Notes: a model not told the origin generated them from the sequence alone. Numbered from the stretch's first letter, positions 23,688 through 31,213 are shown. The stretch is DNA of 64,000 nt from Clavibacter nebraskensis NCPPB 2581 (GCF_000355695.1 NC_020891.1:2294001-2358000); one strand, 5' to 3'. Made by a program: numbers and translations.

Positions 23688-24327
23688 TGAGCACCTCCAG
23701 CACTCCAGCCGGAGCGGGTTCAAACCATCGCTCATCGTCTGTCACAACCGAAGACCTCGTATCAAATAGCTGGACAAAGTCATCATCCACCGAAGGAAAT
23801 CCAAAGTTTCCGCGGAAGGTGTCAACCAAATCGTCCTCCGTTGGCTCTTGCGCTTTCAAGAAAACTTGATTACGGAGGAAGAACGCACTCATCGCGGCAG
23901 CCGGAGCGCGCTTACCGTAAAGTAACTTGTCGAAGGCCAGCACGGCATTATCCTCGGGCATCGCGTAGTGGCCACTATCATCTGCGAGCCAGCTAGCTGC
24001 CACTTGCCGGCGAATCGAGCCCGGGGACCAGCTTCCCCCGATGTTGGTGTTACGCCAAAAAGAGGCAAGGGGTCCCACGTCCCTTCTTCCACGGTCAATC
24101 ATGGGAAAATAGTAAGGCTTCTCGGGGTTACCCGGCATCTCAATTAGTGAGAGCAGCTCATCAGACGAGGCTGATGCTTCCGGCAGCAATCCTTGGCTTG
24201 CTTTCAGCCTGAGATACAAGTACATGGGCAGCGTCGGGTGGATTCGTTGCGTACCCAAGACCTCGATGCTCGCTCGAACTGCGGGTGCACGAATCACCCA
24301 GAGGGTGCTCGCTTCGGGGTTCGTCAC
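23680..24327 (-). CDS. Unknown partner protein of the McrBC-like pair
   Basis: A 215-residue soluble protein of unrecognised family, read just before the McrB-like gene and overlapping it by 8 bp. It contains PTLPMYLYLRLKASQG, KPYYFPMIDRGRRDVGPLASFWRNTNIGGSWSPGSIR and FRGNFGFPSVDDDFVQLFD. The aromatic-rich strands could form a binding domain, and its place in the operon suggests it supplies the target recognition missing from the ATPase. The start is the first GTG after the resolvase gene; the ribosome site is poor. The frame stays open without a stop through the resolvase gene, so loss of an original N-terminus when the resolvase module arrived is possible. Confidence 0.6.
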   Translation of the reverse strand: MTNPEASTLWVIRAPAVRASIEVLGTQRIHPTLPMYLYLRLKASQGLLPEASASSDELLSLIEMPGNPEKPYYFPMIDRGRRDVGPLASFWRNTNIGGSWSPGSIRRQVAASWLADDSGHYAMPEDNAVLAFDKLLYGKRAPAAAMSAFFLRNQVFLKAQEPTEDDLVDTFRGNFGFPSVDDDFVQLFDTRSSVVTDDERWFEPAPAGVLEVLIG

Positions 24328-24386
24328 GGTCCTGAGCGTATCGGTGGTGCCGACCGCAAGCTTGAACCATGCGGGTGATCCGCGTG

Positions 24387-25067
24387 TCAGGTGGCAAACG
24401 CGGCCCCGGACTCTGTGTCGCAGCGGCCAGCCAGAAGGCGCTTGTGCGCCTTCGCGACGGAGTTGGCGGACCACACAGCACCGGTCGCGGTGGTGAACCC
24501 CTCGTCGTTCAGGAGAACCGCCGTGCCCGCGAGAGTGTGCTCGGCCCGTAAGACCAGCAGGCGATCCCGTGTGTTTGAGTCCAACGTAGATACCCGTCCC
24601 ATGTGCCTGCCCTGACGCTTCGCCGCCTGCATGGCAGCGGACGTACGCTCTCCAATGACCTCCCGCTCCCACTCGGCTACCGACATCATGACGTTGGCCA
24701 CCAACTTGCCGGTGGGAGTACTGGTGTCTACGCCTAAGTCGATGGCGACGACGGACCAGCGCCGCGCAGCGGCCAGTTTGAGCAGGCCCGAGAAGTCGTG
24801 CACGCTGCGGCTCAGGCGGTCGAGCTTGGCCACGACGAGGCCGTCCACATCACGACGTTTCGGTAGGCGGTGTAGCCGGGTGAGGGCGGCCTGCAACTGA
24901 GGCCGGTTGAGCGACTTGGCCGATAGCCCCTCGTCCACGTACCAGATCAGGTCCAAGCTGTGCGCATCTGCATAACGCTGCATAGTGTCGCGCTGGGCAT
25001 CAAGCCCCAGGCCACTCTGAGCCTGCTCTTCGGTGGATACCCGCAGGTAGCCGATCATCGTGGTCAT
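24387..25067 (-). CDS. Small serine recombinase (resolvase/invertase family)
   Basis: A 226-residue resolvase-type protein. MIGYLRVSTEEQAQSGLGLDAQ holds the catalytic serine S11; DGLVVAKLDRLSRSVHDF and GKLVANVMMSVAEWEREVIGERT are the standard catalytic motifs; the last 60 residues (GFTTATGAVWSANSVAKAHKRLL) are a helix-turn-helix DNA-binding tail. The ATG at 25067 lies inside the stop of the preceding small gene (ATGA) and has GGAGG upstream, which fixes the start. It is distinct from the integrase at 17423 and may resolve multimers or invert DNA, or be the trace of a second insertion. Confidence 0.9.
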   Translation of the reverse strand: MTTMIGYLRVSTEEQAQSGLGLDAQRDTMQRYADAHSLDLIWYVDEGLSAKSLNRPQLQAALTRLHRLPKRRDVDGLVVAKLDRLSRSVHDFSGLLKLAAARRWSVVAIDLGVDTSTPTGKLVANVMMSVAEWEREVIGERTSAAMQAAKRQGRHMGRVSTLDSNTRDRLLVLRAEHTLAGTAVLLNDEGFTTATGAVWSANSVAKAHKRLLAGRCDTESGAAFAT

Positions 25068-25246
25068 CGACGTGCGGCCTCCGGGCAGCCCCTCTGGCAC
25101 GCCTCACGGGCGGCGTTGCTGGTCGGGAACTGGCCCAGGCCGATATTGCAAAGCTGCACCTCACCATCGACCTCGTACTCGCATCGGGCGCTGTACGCGC
25201 CCTGCCGAGCAAGGACCAAGACGCGGTGGCGGATCATCGTGGGCAT
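25064..25246 (-). CDS. Small protein coupled to the resolvase
   Basis: A 60-residue protein: MPTMIRHRVLVLARQG, then SARCEYEVDGEVQLCNIGLGQF, with cysteines near residues 22, 33, 51 and 55. Its stop overlaps the resolvase start by 4 bp. Start 25246 is preferred because GAGAGG lies 8 nt before it; an upstream ATG at 25297 would add 17 residues but has no ribosome site. Function unknown; four cysteines could bind zinc. Confidence 0.5.
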   Translation of the reverse strand: MPTMIRHRVLVLARQGAYSARCEYEVDGEVQLCNIGLGQFPTSNAAREACQRGCPEAARR

Positions 25247-25534
25247 GTGGTCGTCCTCTCGCATTAGTGGAACGTATATTCGAGTGAGTTGAACCATGCC
25301 TCAAGGGGACCCTTGCGGCAACTGCTGGATCGGCGCAGTCCTGGGGCCGCGCGCCACGGCCGAGCTGCTGGGCCCCCGCCAGGGCGCAGCAGGGGCGGGC
25401 GGGCCTCGGCGTGGCTGTCTCTCAGCTCCTCCCAGGGCTCGCCGGCAGGGCCCCAGCCACAGCCAGCACGCCGAAAGGCCCCCAGCAGCGCCAGGGGCCT
25501 CTCGTGCAGCGGAGGGGTCTCCGTCAGTTGTCCA
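25247..25534. other. Intergenic gap with a hairpin at 25476-25500
   Basis: No convincing gene. AGGCCCC (25476-25482) pairs with GGGGCCT (25494-25500); on the leftward strand the hairpin is followed by TTT. It lies 35 bp after the stop of the coiled-coil gene and would act as its terminator. Confidence 0.5.
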
Positions 25535-26107
25535 TCACTCGTTCGGGGCCGAGTACGTGATCTGGTTCGCGAAGTTGTAGCTCGGGTCGCGGTCCAGGCT
25601 CTCCAGCTTGGCCAGCGCGGTGGCCGAGTCCGCTGCCCCGGGCTGGGCCTCACGGTACGCGTCCAGCGCGTTGATCCAGCCGGAGTTGCGGGCACGGTAG
25701 CCCACCGCGTGCGCCAGGCTGTCGTCGCCGCCCCGGCTCGCGTCCTCCAGCACGGCCAGCGCCTCCTTCTCATCGGTGATGCGGCGGGCACGGTCGGCGG
25801 CGTCCCGACGGAGCAGCACGCTGTTCGCGTCGCTGGGCTGGCTGCCCAGCAGCTCGCGCTCGACCTTGGCTCGCAGGTCCTTCACGTAGGTCTGCTGCTT
25901 CGCCTTGATGCCGTCGAGCTCCGCCCTGGTCTGCGTCCTCAGCTCGTCTACCTTCTCCCGCTTCGCCAGGTCGCTGGTCATCGGGTCCTTCATGATCTCC
26001 GCCTTCTTGGCGGTGTGCGCGTGCTTGACGGCGGTCGCCTCCTCCTTATAGGCGGCGCGGGTGTGGTCGAGATCGCGCTCGAGGGTTGCGGGGGTGGTCT
26101 TCGTCAT
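25535..26107 (-). CDS. Coiled-coil protein of unknown function
   Basis: A 190-residue soluble protein that is almost entirely charged helix: MTKTTPATLERDLDHTRAAYKEEATAVKHAHTAKKAEIM, followed by KREKVDELRTQTRAELDGIKAKQQ. The C-terminal 70 residues (ADRARRITDEKEALAVLEDA, then WINALDAYREAQPG) look like a compact helical end. AAAGGC lies 6 nt before the ATG at 26107. It resembles helical phage or plasmid accessory proteins in composition only. It could be a nucleoid-binding or scaffold-like factor; no motif supports a specific role. Confidence 0.6.
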   Translation of the reverse strand: MTKTTPATLERDLDHTRAAYKEEATAVKHAHTAKKAEIMKDPMTSDLAKREKVDELRTQTRAELDGIKAKQQTYVKDLRAKVERELLGSQPSDANSVLLRRDAADRARRITDEKEALAVLEDASRGGDDSLAHAVGYRARNSGWINALDAYREAQPGAADSATALAKLESLDRDPSYNFANQITYSAPNE

Positions 26108-26279
26108 GGTGTTGCCTTTCATCCTGGGTACCGGGGGTCCGCCCGGCGCGGTGGTCTTGAGAAATGGACTGCTGCTACTGGTCGGCGGGGGGATCCGCAG
26201 GTACCGGCGCTCATCGCCGCCCCACGGCCCCTGCCTTCCTGCACTCATGGAGGGATCGCCGTACAGCCGTAGAACTGAT

Positions 26280-26579
26280 TCATGCGCCGGGGGCCTGTTC
26301 CGGAGTGAAGGCCGGGTTCACAACGAGCGACTTGGGGTCGATGTCGGCCAGCGCAACAACCGTGCCGTCGTCCAGCTCGATTGCTTCCACGTCGCCCACG
26401 AGCCCGAAGTTCCACAGCGTGCCCATGTGCAGCACCCCGATGTCCATGTCGTACGAGACGCGAGCCAACGTGTCCGAGTAGACGAGCGGGTGGCATCCTT
26501 CGCGCAGCCGGAATAGCACCACGTCATCTACGTGGATGGTGATGCCCTGCTCGGGCTTCATGTCGCTGACTTCATTCAT
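26280..26579 (-). CDS. Small acidic protein of the replication block
   Basis: A 99-residue protein: MNEVSDMKPEQGITIHVDDVVLFRL, then YSDTLARVSYDMDIGVLHMGTLWNFG and VEAIELDDGTVVALADIDPKSLV. The beta-rich, repeated hydrophobic/acidic pattern suggests a small barrel. It overlaps the end of the RepA-like gene by 8 bp, so it is the last gene of the overlapping replication operon. Family not recognised. Confidence 0.55.
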   Translation of the reverse strand: MNEVSDMKPEQGITIHVDDVVLFRLREGCHPLVYSDTLARVSYDMDIGVLHMGTLWNFGLVGDVEAIELDDGTVVALADIDPKSLVVNPAFTPEQAPGA

Positions 26580-27855
26580 GGCGGGTCCTTGCTTTCTTGG
26601 TCGTTGTTGATGCGGCGCGGCGGCGCACGCTGGTACCGGCCTTACGTGCCTGTTTGCCTGAGTTGCCTGCAACTCCCCCCAACTCACTAAACTCACCCAA
26701 CTCAGGGGGGTATGTAGCGGTGTAGTGCCCGGCGCTGTCTTTAGAAGCGAGGTTGCGGAATGCGAGCCGATTCAACGCATTACGTACCGTTTGGATCTTC
26801 GCGTCCCCGTCGTACAGCTCGTATGCTTCGGCGGGGGTCAGGGGCCCGTGCTCCTTCAGCAGGGCGAGCATCCTGTGGCCCACCTGGCCTTGCCTCTCGA
26901 TCCGCTCCTGCGTGCGCCGGGCCTCCGCAGCCAGACGCGCCGCGCCCGCACTACGGCCGTCGAACGTCCACTGCACGCCCTTGAGCGTCATGCCGTACAC
27001 GGCGTCCTCGATGTCCCGGCTGTTCCGGATGAGCGTGGCCTCGGGCTGCTGCCGGTCTGGGCGGTCGAGCACGAAGATGCCATCCACGGCACCCGTGAGC
27101 CCGTGCGTGCCCGACGAGCTGTCCACGCTGTCGCCGCTCTTCTCCTTGCGGTTGTGGTGCACAATCAGGACGCTTGCCCCGGGGTCCGTGGAGCACAGGG
27201 TCTGGATCGGTTGCAGGGTCCGCTTCTCGTGCAGCATCGGCGCCAGGTCCCGGGGCTTCATTGTCATGACCTCCGACAAGGTGTCGAGGATCACCAGCGG
27301 CGACCTCCCCTTGTGCCGCTGGAGGAACTCGCGCAGCACCGCGAGGGCAGTTTCGGCGTCGGTGTGGAACTGGAATGTGTCGGGCACAGTGGTGACGCCG
27401 AACGCATCCAGTCGGCTGGCCAGGCGTCGGTCCCCAGACTCCAGGTCGATCAGCAACACCGGCCGCCGAGCCACCTTGATGGCCCCGAACGCCTCCGTGC
27501 CGTTGGCGCACGCGATGGCCAGCCCGAGCGTGAGCAGGCTTTTGCCGATCTTCGGAGCAGCGATCACCAGGTGGCAGCCGTCCGGGATGACGTCCGGCAC
27601 GATCCAGTCCAGGACGGGGAACTCCTGCGCTAGCAGGTCCGCCACTGACCGCGGCTTGGGTGCTGGGGCGGTGGGTTCAGCCTTCTGCCGACGCGCCGCC
27701 TGCTCTCGGGCCTTGTCCCGGACGATGATGCGGTCTGTCTCGTTGCGGATCTCCTCTTCCAGCTGCATCTCGCGCAGCGTGTCCTCCGGCACCGTCGCGT
27801 CGACCTTCGGCAGCACTGGTGCCTTACTGGCGGGCCTTCTGCGGGTGGTGCTCAT
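26572..27855 (-). CDS. RepA-like RecA-fold ATPase (replicative helicase type)
   Basis: A 427-residue protein. After a charged N-terminal region (1-75), the RecA-like core reads VIPDGCHLVIAAPKIGKSLLTLGLAIACANG (Walker A APKIGKS), PVLLIDLESGDRRLASRL, PLVILDTLSEV (Walker B) and SVLIVHHNRKEKSGDS, ending in GLTGAVDGIFVLDRP. This is the RepA/KaiC-like family of hexameric helicases used by plasmids, ICEs and phages. The C-terminal 110 residues include a winged-helix-like part (LLKEHGPLTPAEAYELYDGDAKIQTVRNALNRL). It overlaps the Prim-Pol gene by 4 bp and surely works with it to start replication of the element. Confidence 0.88.
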   Translation of the reverse strand: MSTTRRRPASKAPVLPKVDATVPEDTLREMQLEEEIRNETDRIIVRDKAREQAARRQKAEPTAPAPKPRSVADLLAQEFPVLDWIVPDVIPDGCHLVIAAPKIGKSLLTLGLAIACANGTEAFGAIKVARRPVLLIDLESGDRRLASRLDAFGVTTVPDTFQFHTDAETALAVLREFLQRHKGRSPLVILDTLSEVMTMKPRDLAPMLHEKRTLQPIQTLCSTDPGASVLIVHHNRKEKSGDSVDSSSGTHGLTGAVDGIFVLDRPDRQQPEATLIRNSRDIEDAVYGMTLKGVQWTFDGRSAGAARLAAEARRTQERIERQGQVGHRMLALLKEHGPLTPAEAYELYDGDAKIQTVRNALNRLAFRNLASKDSAGHYTATYPPELGEFSELGGVAGNSGKQARKAGTSVRRRAASTTTKKARTRHE

Positions 27856-28580
27856 GTGCGTTCCGTCCTTGCTGATTCGATTACCCGTTCCGCTTCGCGT
27901 CGGGGGACGCCCATGTCCACCGCGGCGTCCACCAGCAGGCCCAAGCCGTACCCGCGAACTCCCGCTTCATGAGCCCGACTGGCGGCCCACAGCAGTCCGT
28001 CGTGGCGCTCGCCGACTTGCAGGGTGCGGATGAACGTCGCGAGTGCACTGGGGCTGGTAGACGTCGGGCTCCGGGGTGGCTTCGGCAGCCGAGGGACCAT
28101 CAGGCGGATGACTTCTTGGGGCAGACGTGCGATGTCCCGATGGATCCACTGGTAGCTCTTGCCGGTATCCGGGTGGTGGCTTGGCGGCATGACCATGTAG
28201 CCGCTGGTCTTCACGTCGATGCCCTGCGGAATGTCGCGGCGGTACACCCTGCCGTCGAACGGCCGCAGGAAGTACAGGTGCCGCCCACCGTCACGCCGAC
28301 CGGTGATCACTTCAAGGGTCGGTGGTAGTGCTACCCCGGCGCGCTGTTCAAGCGCCTCGACGCTGCCGCCATTGCGCGGGTCCACATCCAGCACGATGAG
28401 GTTGTCCGGCACTGGCGAGCCGACGTTCCAGTCCTTCTCGGACCACAGGCGACGGATGATGCGCGGGTCCGTGGTGGCATCCAGGTGGCCGTGCTCGGTG
28501 ACCGGCCGCTTGCCGTCGAGGGGGATGACGGCCCACCCCGACTTGGCCAGATCCAGCGCGGCATATTGCTTGCCGTTCAC
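27852..28580 (-). CDS. Bifunctional DNA primase/polymerase (Prim-Pol)
   Basis: A 242-residue archaeo-eukaryotic-type primase. YAALDLAKSGWAVIPLDGKRPVTEHGHLDATTD is the usual Prim-Pol opening, VLDVDPRNGG carries the catalytic aspartates, and TGRRDGGRHLYFLRP gives the conserved histidine strand; GIDVKTSGYMVMPPS completes the core. Only the N-terminal Prim-Pol domain plus a helical tail is present; the helicase function is in the next gene. The GTG start at 28580 lies inside the stop of the upstream gene (GTGA) and the end overlaps repA by ATGA. Such pairs replicate plasmids, actinobacterial ICEs and phage satellites. Confidence 0.9.
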   Translation of the reverse strand: MNGKQYAALDLAKSGWAVIPLDGKRPVTEHGHLDATTDPRIIRRLWSEKDWNVGSPVPDNLIVLDVDPRNGGSVEALEQRAGVALPPTLEVITGRRDGGRHLYFLRPFDGRVYRRDIPQGIDVKTSGYMVMPPSHHPDTGKSYQWIHRDIARLPQEVIRLMVPRLPKPPRSPTSTSPSALATFIRTLQVGERHDGLLWAASRAHEAGVRGYGLGLLVDAAVDMGVPRREAERVIESARTERT

Positions 28581-28942
28581 GAGGCCACCGCCGCGTAGTG
28601 CTCGACGCCGTAGTTGACCGTCGCCGGCTCCCAGTAGAAGACGGCGATGCACCGGCAGTCGCCCTCATGGGTTCGGTACAGGTGCTCCGCAGCCCACCGC
28701 ACGCCCTGCGCCGAGTAGAAGGTGCGCGTGTCGTTGCACAGCTTGCCTTCGGCATCCAAGTACCAGTGCGCGAATCCGTACGGCATGGAGTTGGGCCGGG
28801 AGGTGCGGACCTCACCGAGCACGACGAACGGGAAGAACCACTTGATGTCGGGGCCAACGCTGAGCACCGAGCGCATGTCGGACTCGGACAGCCTTGGCTT
28901 GGATGGGTATCCCACGCGCGGGGTGGGCCAGCGGCGGCTCAT
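28577..28942 (-). CDS. Unknown protein of the replication operon
   Basis: A 121-residue soluble protein: DIKWFFPFVVLGEVRTSRPNSMPYGFAHWYLDAEGKLCNDTRTFYSAQGVRWAAEHLYRTHEGDC is unusually rich in aromatic residues (W, F, Y), followed by RCIAVFYWEPATVNYG. It overlaps both neighbours by 4 bp. The profile suggests a beta-rich fold binding nucleic acid or a partner protein, but no family is recognised. Confidence 0.6.
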   Translation of the reverse strand: MSRRWPTPRVGYPSKPRLSESDMRSVLSVGPDIKWFFPFVVLGEVRTSRPNSMPYGFAHWYLDAEGKLCNDTRTFYSAQGVRWAAEHLYRTHEGDCRCIAVFYWEPATVNYGVEHYAAVAS

Positions 28943-29145
28943 GCCGACCGCCCACGCAGCAAGCCGGACAACGTGCGCACTTGCTGAGGACTGAGTTCTG
29001 GCGCGTCTGCCAGGACCTTCTCGATGTGGTTGGCCAGGACAGCAGCCGCTAGTTCGCGGCGAGCTTCCTGCTCAAGTTGGGGGTCTCTTTGCTTGACCGC
29101 CCGGGCAACCCCCATCAGGGCTTGCTTGTGATTCTGGATAGGCAC
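28939..29145 (-). CDS. Small helical protein, first of the replication operon
   Basis: A 68-residue protein, mostly helix (VPIQNHKQALMGVARAVKQ, then LEQEARRELAAAVLANHIEKVL), ending in SPQQVRTLSGLLRG. Start GTG 29145 is preferred because AAAGAGG lies 5 nt before it; GTG 29214 would add 23 residues but has no ribosome site. It overlaps the next gene by ATGA. Size and helix content would fit a regulator or copy-control protein; this is only an inference. Confidence 0.5.
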   Translation of the reverse strand: MPIQNHKQALMGVARAVKQRDPQLEQEARRELAAAVLANHIEKVLADAPELSPQQVRTLSGLLRGRSA

Positions 29146-29219
29146 CGGAGCCTCTTTCGCGGGATGAAGGAAACTCCCGCAAAGAAGTGCGACCAGGTGA
29201 TCTGATGTAGGCACGGTTG

Positions 29220-29310
29220 TAAGTACGCGTCGTAGCGCGTCGCACCGCTTATGCCATCTATGAGGCCATAATGTTTACCGCGCCGACCACCAGCGCGTAG
29301 GACTGTGTTG
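29220..29310 (-). promoter_or_regulatory. Probable promoter region of the replication operon
   Basis: A less GC-rich 90-bp gap before the leftward replication operon. It contains the imperfect inverted repeat ACGCGTCGTAGCGCGT at about 29226-29241, which could be an operator. Individual -35 and -10 boxes are not assigned. Confidence 0.3.
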
Positions 29311-29619
29311 CTAGATCAAGACTAGGCCATCGGCCGTCGAGGCACGCTCGACCAGGTCCTGAAAGGTGTCGTGCTGGTAGACCCGATCGTTAGGGCATGC
29401 CGCCACCGGGCACTTGAAGTGGGGGTGCGGGTAGCCTTCCAAGCCATCCGCGGTGCTGCGGAGGTACCACTCGTCATCGGCACCGTCAGCACGCACCCAG
29501 GCGCTCTCGGTGGTAGACCACTCATAATGCCGCAGTCGCACCAGGCGATTGCGCGCGTGGGGCTTCGCCTTGGTACCCCGGCAGACAACCAGGACTCGGC
29601 TCTTGACAACAGCTTGCAT
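29311..29619 (-). CDS. Small protein with a zinc-finger-like site
   Basis: A 102-residue protein. MQAVVKSRVLVVCRG starts it; RLRHYEWSTTESAWVRADGADDEWYLRS looks like a beta sheet; PHPHFKCPVAACPNDRVYQHDTF contains two cysteines and several histidines that could bind zinc. It lies alone between the replication operon and the last gene of the element. Start 29619 is chosen because the protein-like sequence begins there. Family not recognised. Confidence 0.5.
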   Translation of the reverse strand: MQAVVKSRVLVVCRGTKAKPHARNRLVRLRHYEWSTTESAWVRADGADDEWYLRSTADGLEGYPHPHFKCPVAACPNDRVYQHDTFQDLVERASTADGLVLI

Positions 29620-29709
29620 AACCACTATTGTGCCGCGCGCCTGGGCGCCGAGCAACCGGACCTAGCAAAAGCCCAGGTGAGGCGGCGTGTTGCGCTCGCT
29701 AGTGACCCC

Positions 29710-30018
29710 TTACTTTGCCGGCTTCGCTGCGGTCCTTGAGCGAGGACGGCCCGGGTTCTTGTGGTTCAGCTCCTTGTCCTTGGCGGCCAAATCAAACTGC
29801 TCTTCAAACCGATTGAAGACCTGAGCCCGACCGTCGATCAGACCCTGCTTGTAAACGGCCTCCAAGAGCTGAGCCAAGCGCACGCCCTTATAAAGGCTCA
29901 TGTCTTCCTGGACCTCCTCTAAAGCACTACCCACTTTTACGCCAGCGTAAACGGGGATTGTCCCGAGGGTCGGAAGGTCGATGTTGTGGCGGCGGTGACC
30001 GCGTGGTGCTGGTGTCAT
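29710..30018 (-). CDS. Small basic protein near the right end of the element
   Basis: A 102-residue protein with a basic tail (NPGRPRSRTAAKPAK). The middle reads VGSALEEVQEDMSLYKGVRLAQLLEAVYKQGLIDGRAQVFNRFEEQF, predicted helical. It is the first gene inside the right junction and read away from ychF. Size, charge and position would fit a DNA-binding accessory factor such as an excisionase-type protein, but no helix-turn-helix could be assigned. Confidence 0.5.
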   Translation of the reverse strand: MTPAPRGHRRHNIDLPTLGTIPVYAGVKVGSALEEVQEDMSLYKGVRLAQLLEAVYKQGLIDGRAQVFNRFEEQFDLAAKDKELNHKNPGRPRSRTAAKPAK

Positions 30019-30142
30019 AGCTGAAAGTTAGCGACAAAGCGGGTTCAGCACGACCCCTAAATCGCGTGTCACCGGCGGCCTGGCCCCACCTCGCTTCGCG
30101 AATAAACATCCGGCACACCCGGCGCGGCGCGCATGCAGATGC

Positions 30143-31213
30143 CTAACTGTGACGGAACTCCACCACGTCGCCGTCCTGCATGACGTACTCCTTGCCCTCG
30201 ATGCGGGCCTTGCCCTTGGAGCGCGCCTCGGCGATGGAGCCGGTCTCGACCAGGTCGTCGTAGGAGATGACCTCGGCCTTGATGAAGCCCTTCTCGAAGT
30301 CGGTGTGGATCACGCCGGCCGCCTGCGGGGCCTTCCAGCCACGGCCGATGGTCCAGGCGCGCGTCTCCTTCGGGCCCGCCGTCAGGTAGGTCTGCAGGCC
30401 GAGGGTCTCGAAGCCGATGCGGGCGAGCTGGTCGAGGCCCGACTCCTCCTGGCCGGTGCTCGCGAGCATCTCGGCGGCGTCCTCCGGGTCGAGCTCGATG
30501 AGCTCCGACTCGATCTTCGCGTCGAGGAACACGGCCTGCACGGGCGCCACGAGGGCGGCCAGCTCCGCGAGCTTGTCCTTGTCGCCGAGCACCTGCTCGT
30601 CGACGTTGAACACGTAGATGAAGGGCTTGGCGGTCAGCAGGCCCAGCTCGCGGACGGGCTCGAGGTCGATCGAAGAGGCCGACAGCGGCTTGCCCGAGTC
30701 GAGCCACTCGCGCGCGGCCTTCGCGGTCTCGAGCACGACGGGCTCGATCCGCTTCGTCTTCAGCTCCTTCTCGTAGCGCGGCTCGGCGCGCTCGAGGGTC
30801 TGCAGGTCGGCGAGGATCAGCTCGGTGTTGATGGTCTCCATGTCGCTCGCGGCGTCGACGCGGCCGTCGACGTGCACGACGTCCTCGTCCTCGAAGCCGC
30901 GGACGACCTGCGCGATGGCGTCGGCCTCGCGGATGTTCGCGAGGAACTGGTTGCCGAGGCCCTCGCCCTCGCTCGCGCCGCGGACGATGCCCGCGATGTC
31001 GACGAAGGAGACGGGGGCGGGCAGGATCCGCTCGGAGCCGAAGAGGCCGGCGAGCACCTCGAGGCGCGGGTCCGGGAGGTTCACCACGCCCACGTTCGGC
31101 TCGATCGTCGCGAACGGGTAGTTCGCGGCGAGCACCTGGTTCTTGGTCAGGGCGTTGAAGAGCGTCGACTTGCCGACGTTGGGGAGACCGACGATCGCGA
31201 TAGTGAGAGCCAC
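30143..31213 (-). CDS. ychF: YchF (OLA1-type) GTPase/ATPase
   Basis: A 356-residue OBG-superfamily ATPase that binds ribosomes. [22 protein letters not shown] (GTG start) carries the P-loop; [22 protein letters not shown] is G3; FNVDE replaces the NKxD of true GTPases, explaining the ATP preference of the family. The C-terminal TGS domain includes [17 protein letters not shown] and ends [13 protein letters not shown]. Homologues normally end VVEFRFNV or similar; here the last three codons come from the inserted element, so the protein is one or two residues off at the end but otherwise intact. Confidence 0.96.
   Translation of the reverse strand: MALTIAIVGLPNVGKSTLFNALTKNQVLAANYPFATIEPNVGVVNLPDPRLEVLAGLFGSERILPAPVSFVDIAGIVRGASEGEGLGNQFLANIREADAIAQVVRGFEDEDVVHVDGRVDAASDMETINTELILADLQTLERAEPRYEKELKTKRIEPVVLETAKAAREWLDSGKPLSASSIDLEPVRELGLLTAKPFIYVFNVDEQVLGDKDKLAELAALVAPVQAVFLDAKIESELIELDPEDAAEMLASTGQEESGLDQLARIGFETLGLQTYLTAGPKETRAWTIGRGWKAPQAAGVIHTDFEKGFIKAEVISYDDLVETGSIAEARSKGKARIEGKEYVMQDGDVVEFRHS
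30156..30163. repeat. Attachment-site core, ychF side (attR)
   Basis: AACTCCAC, the second copy of the core at 17391-17398, here inside the codons for VEF of ychF. Sequence left of it (the last codons CGT CAC AGT TAG of ychF, read leftwards) belongs to the element. Confidence 0.75.

Larger units (their letters stand above)
17391..30163. mobile_element. About 12.8-kb integrative element in the 3' end of ychF
   Basis: Bounded by two copies of AACTCCAC, each inside a ychF 3' end: a stranded tail at 17375-17398 and the body of ychF from 30156 rightwards. Gene order: serine integrase, small membrane protein, GIY-YIG nuclease, methyltransferase (all rightward); then McrC, McrB-like ATPase, 215-residue partner, serine resolvase, small proteins, RepA-like ATPase, Prim-Pol and small proteins (all leftward). 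GC is well below host level throughout and GGATCC, very common in the host DNA, is scarce. No relaxase, FtsK-like transfer ATPase, capsid, terminase or lysis gene was found. Replication by Prim-Pol/RepA suggests an excising, replicating element mobilised by something else. Confidence 0.8.

Noticed and set aside
22716-23735. ATG at 23735 as the start of the McrB-like gene
   Set aside because: No ribosome site precedes it and it would overlap the upstream gene by 56 bp; the TTG at 23687 has GGAGG at the right distance.
24161-24481. Leftward frame beginning MVQACGRHH next to the resolvase stop
   Set aside because: It has an ATG but a poor product, and it overlaps the better protein-like frame that runs into the McrB-like gene.
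25289-26272. A + strand open frame of about 330 codons opposite the coiled-coil gene
   Set aside because: The leftward gene has a ribosome site, a plausible helical product and a terminator; the + frame has an Arg/Leu-rich low-complexity product.
15132-30163. A complete prophage
   Set aside because: No terminase, portal, capsid, tail, holin or lysin-like protein is visible.
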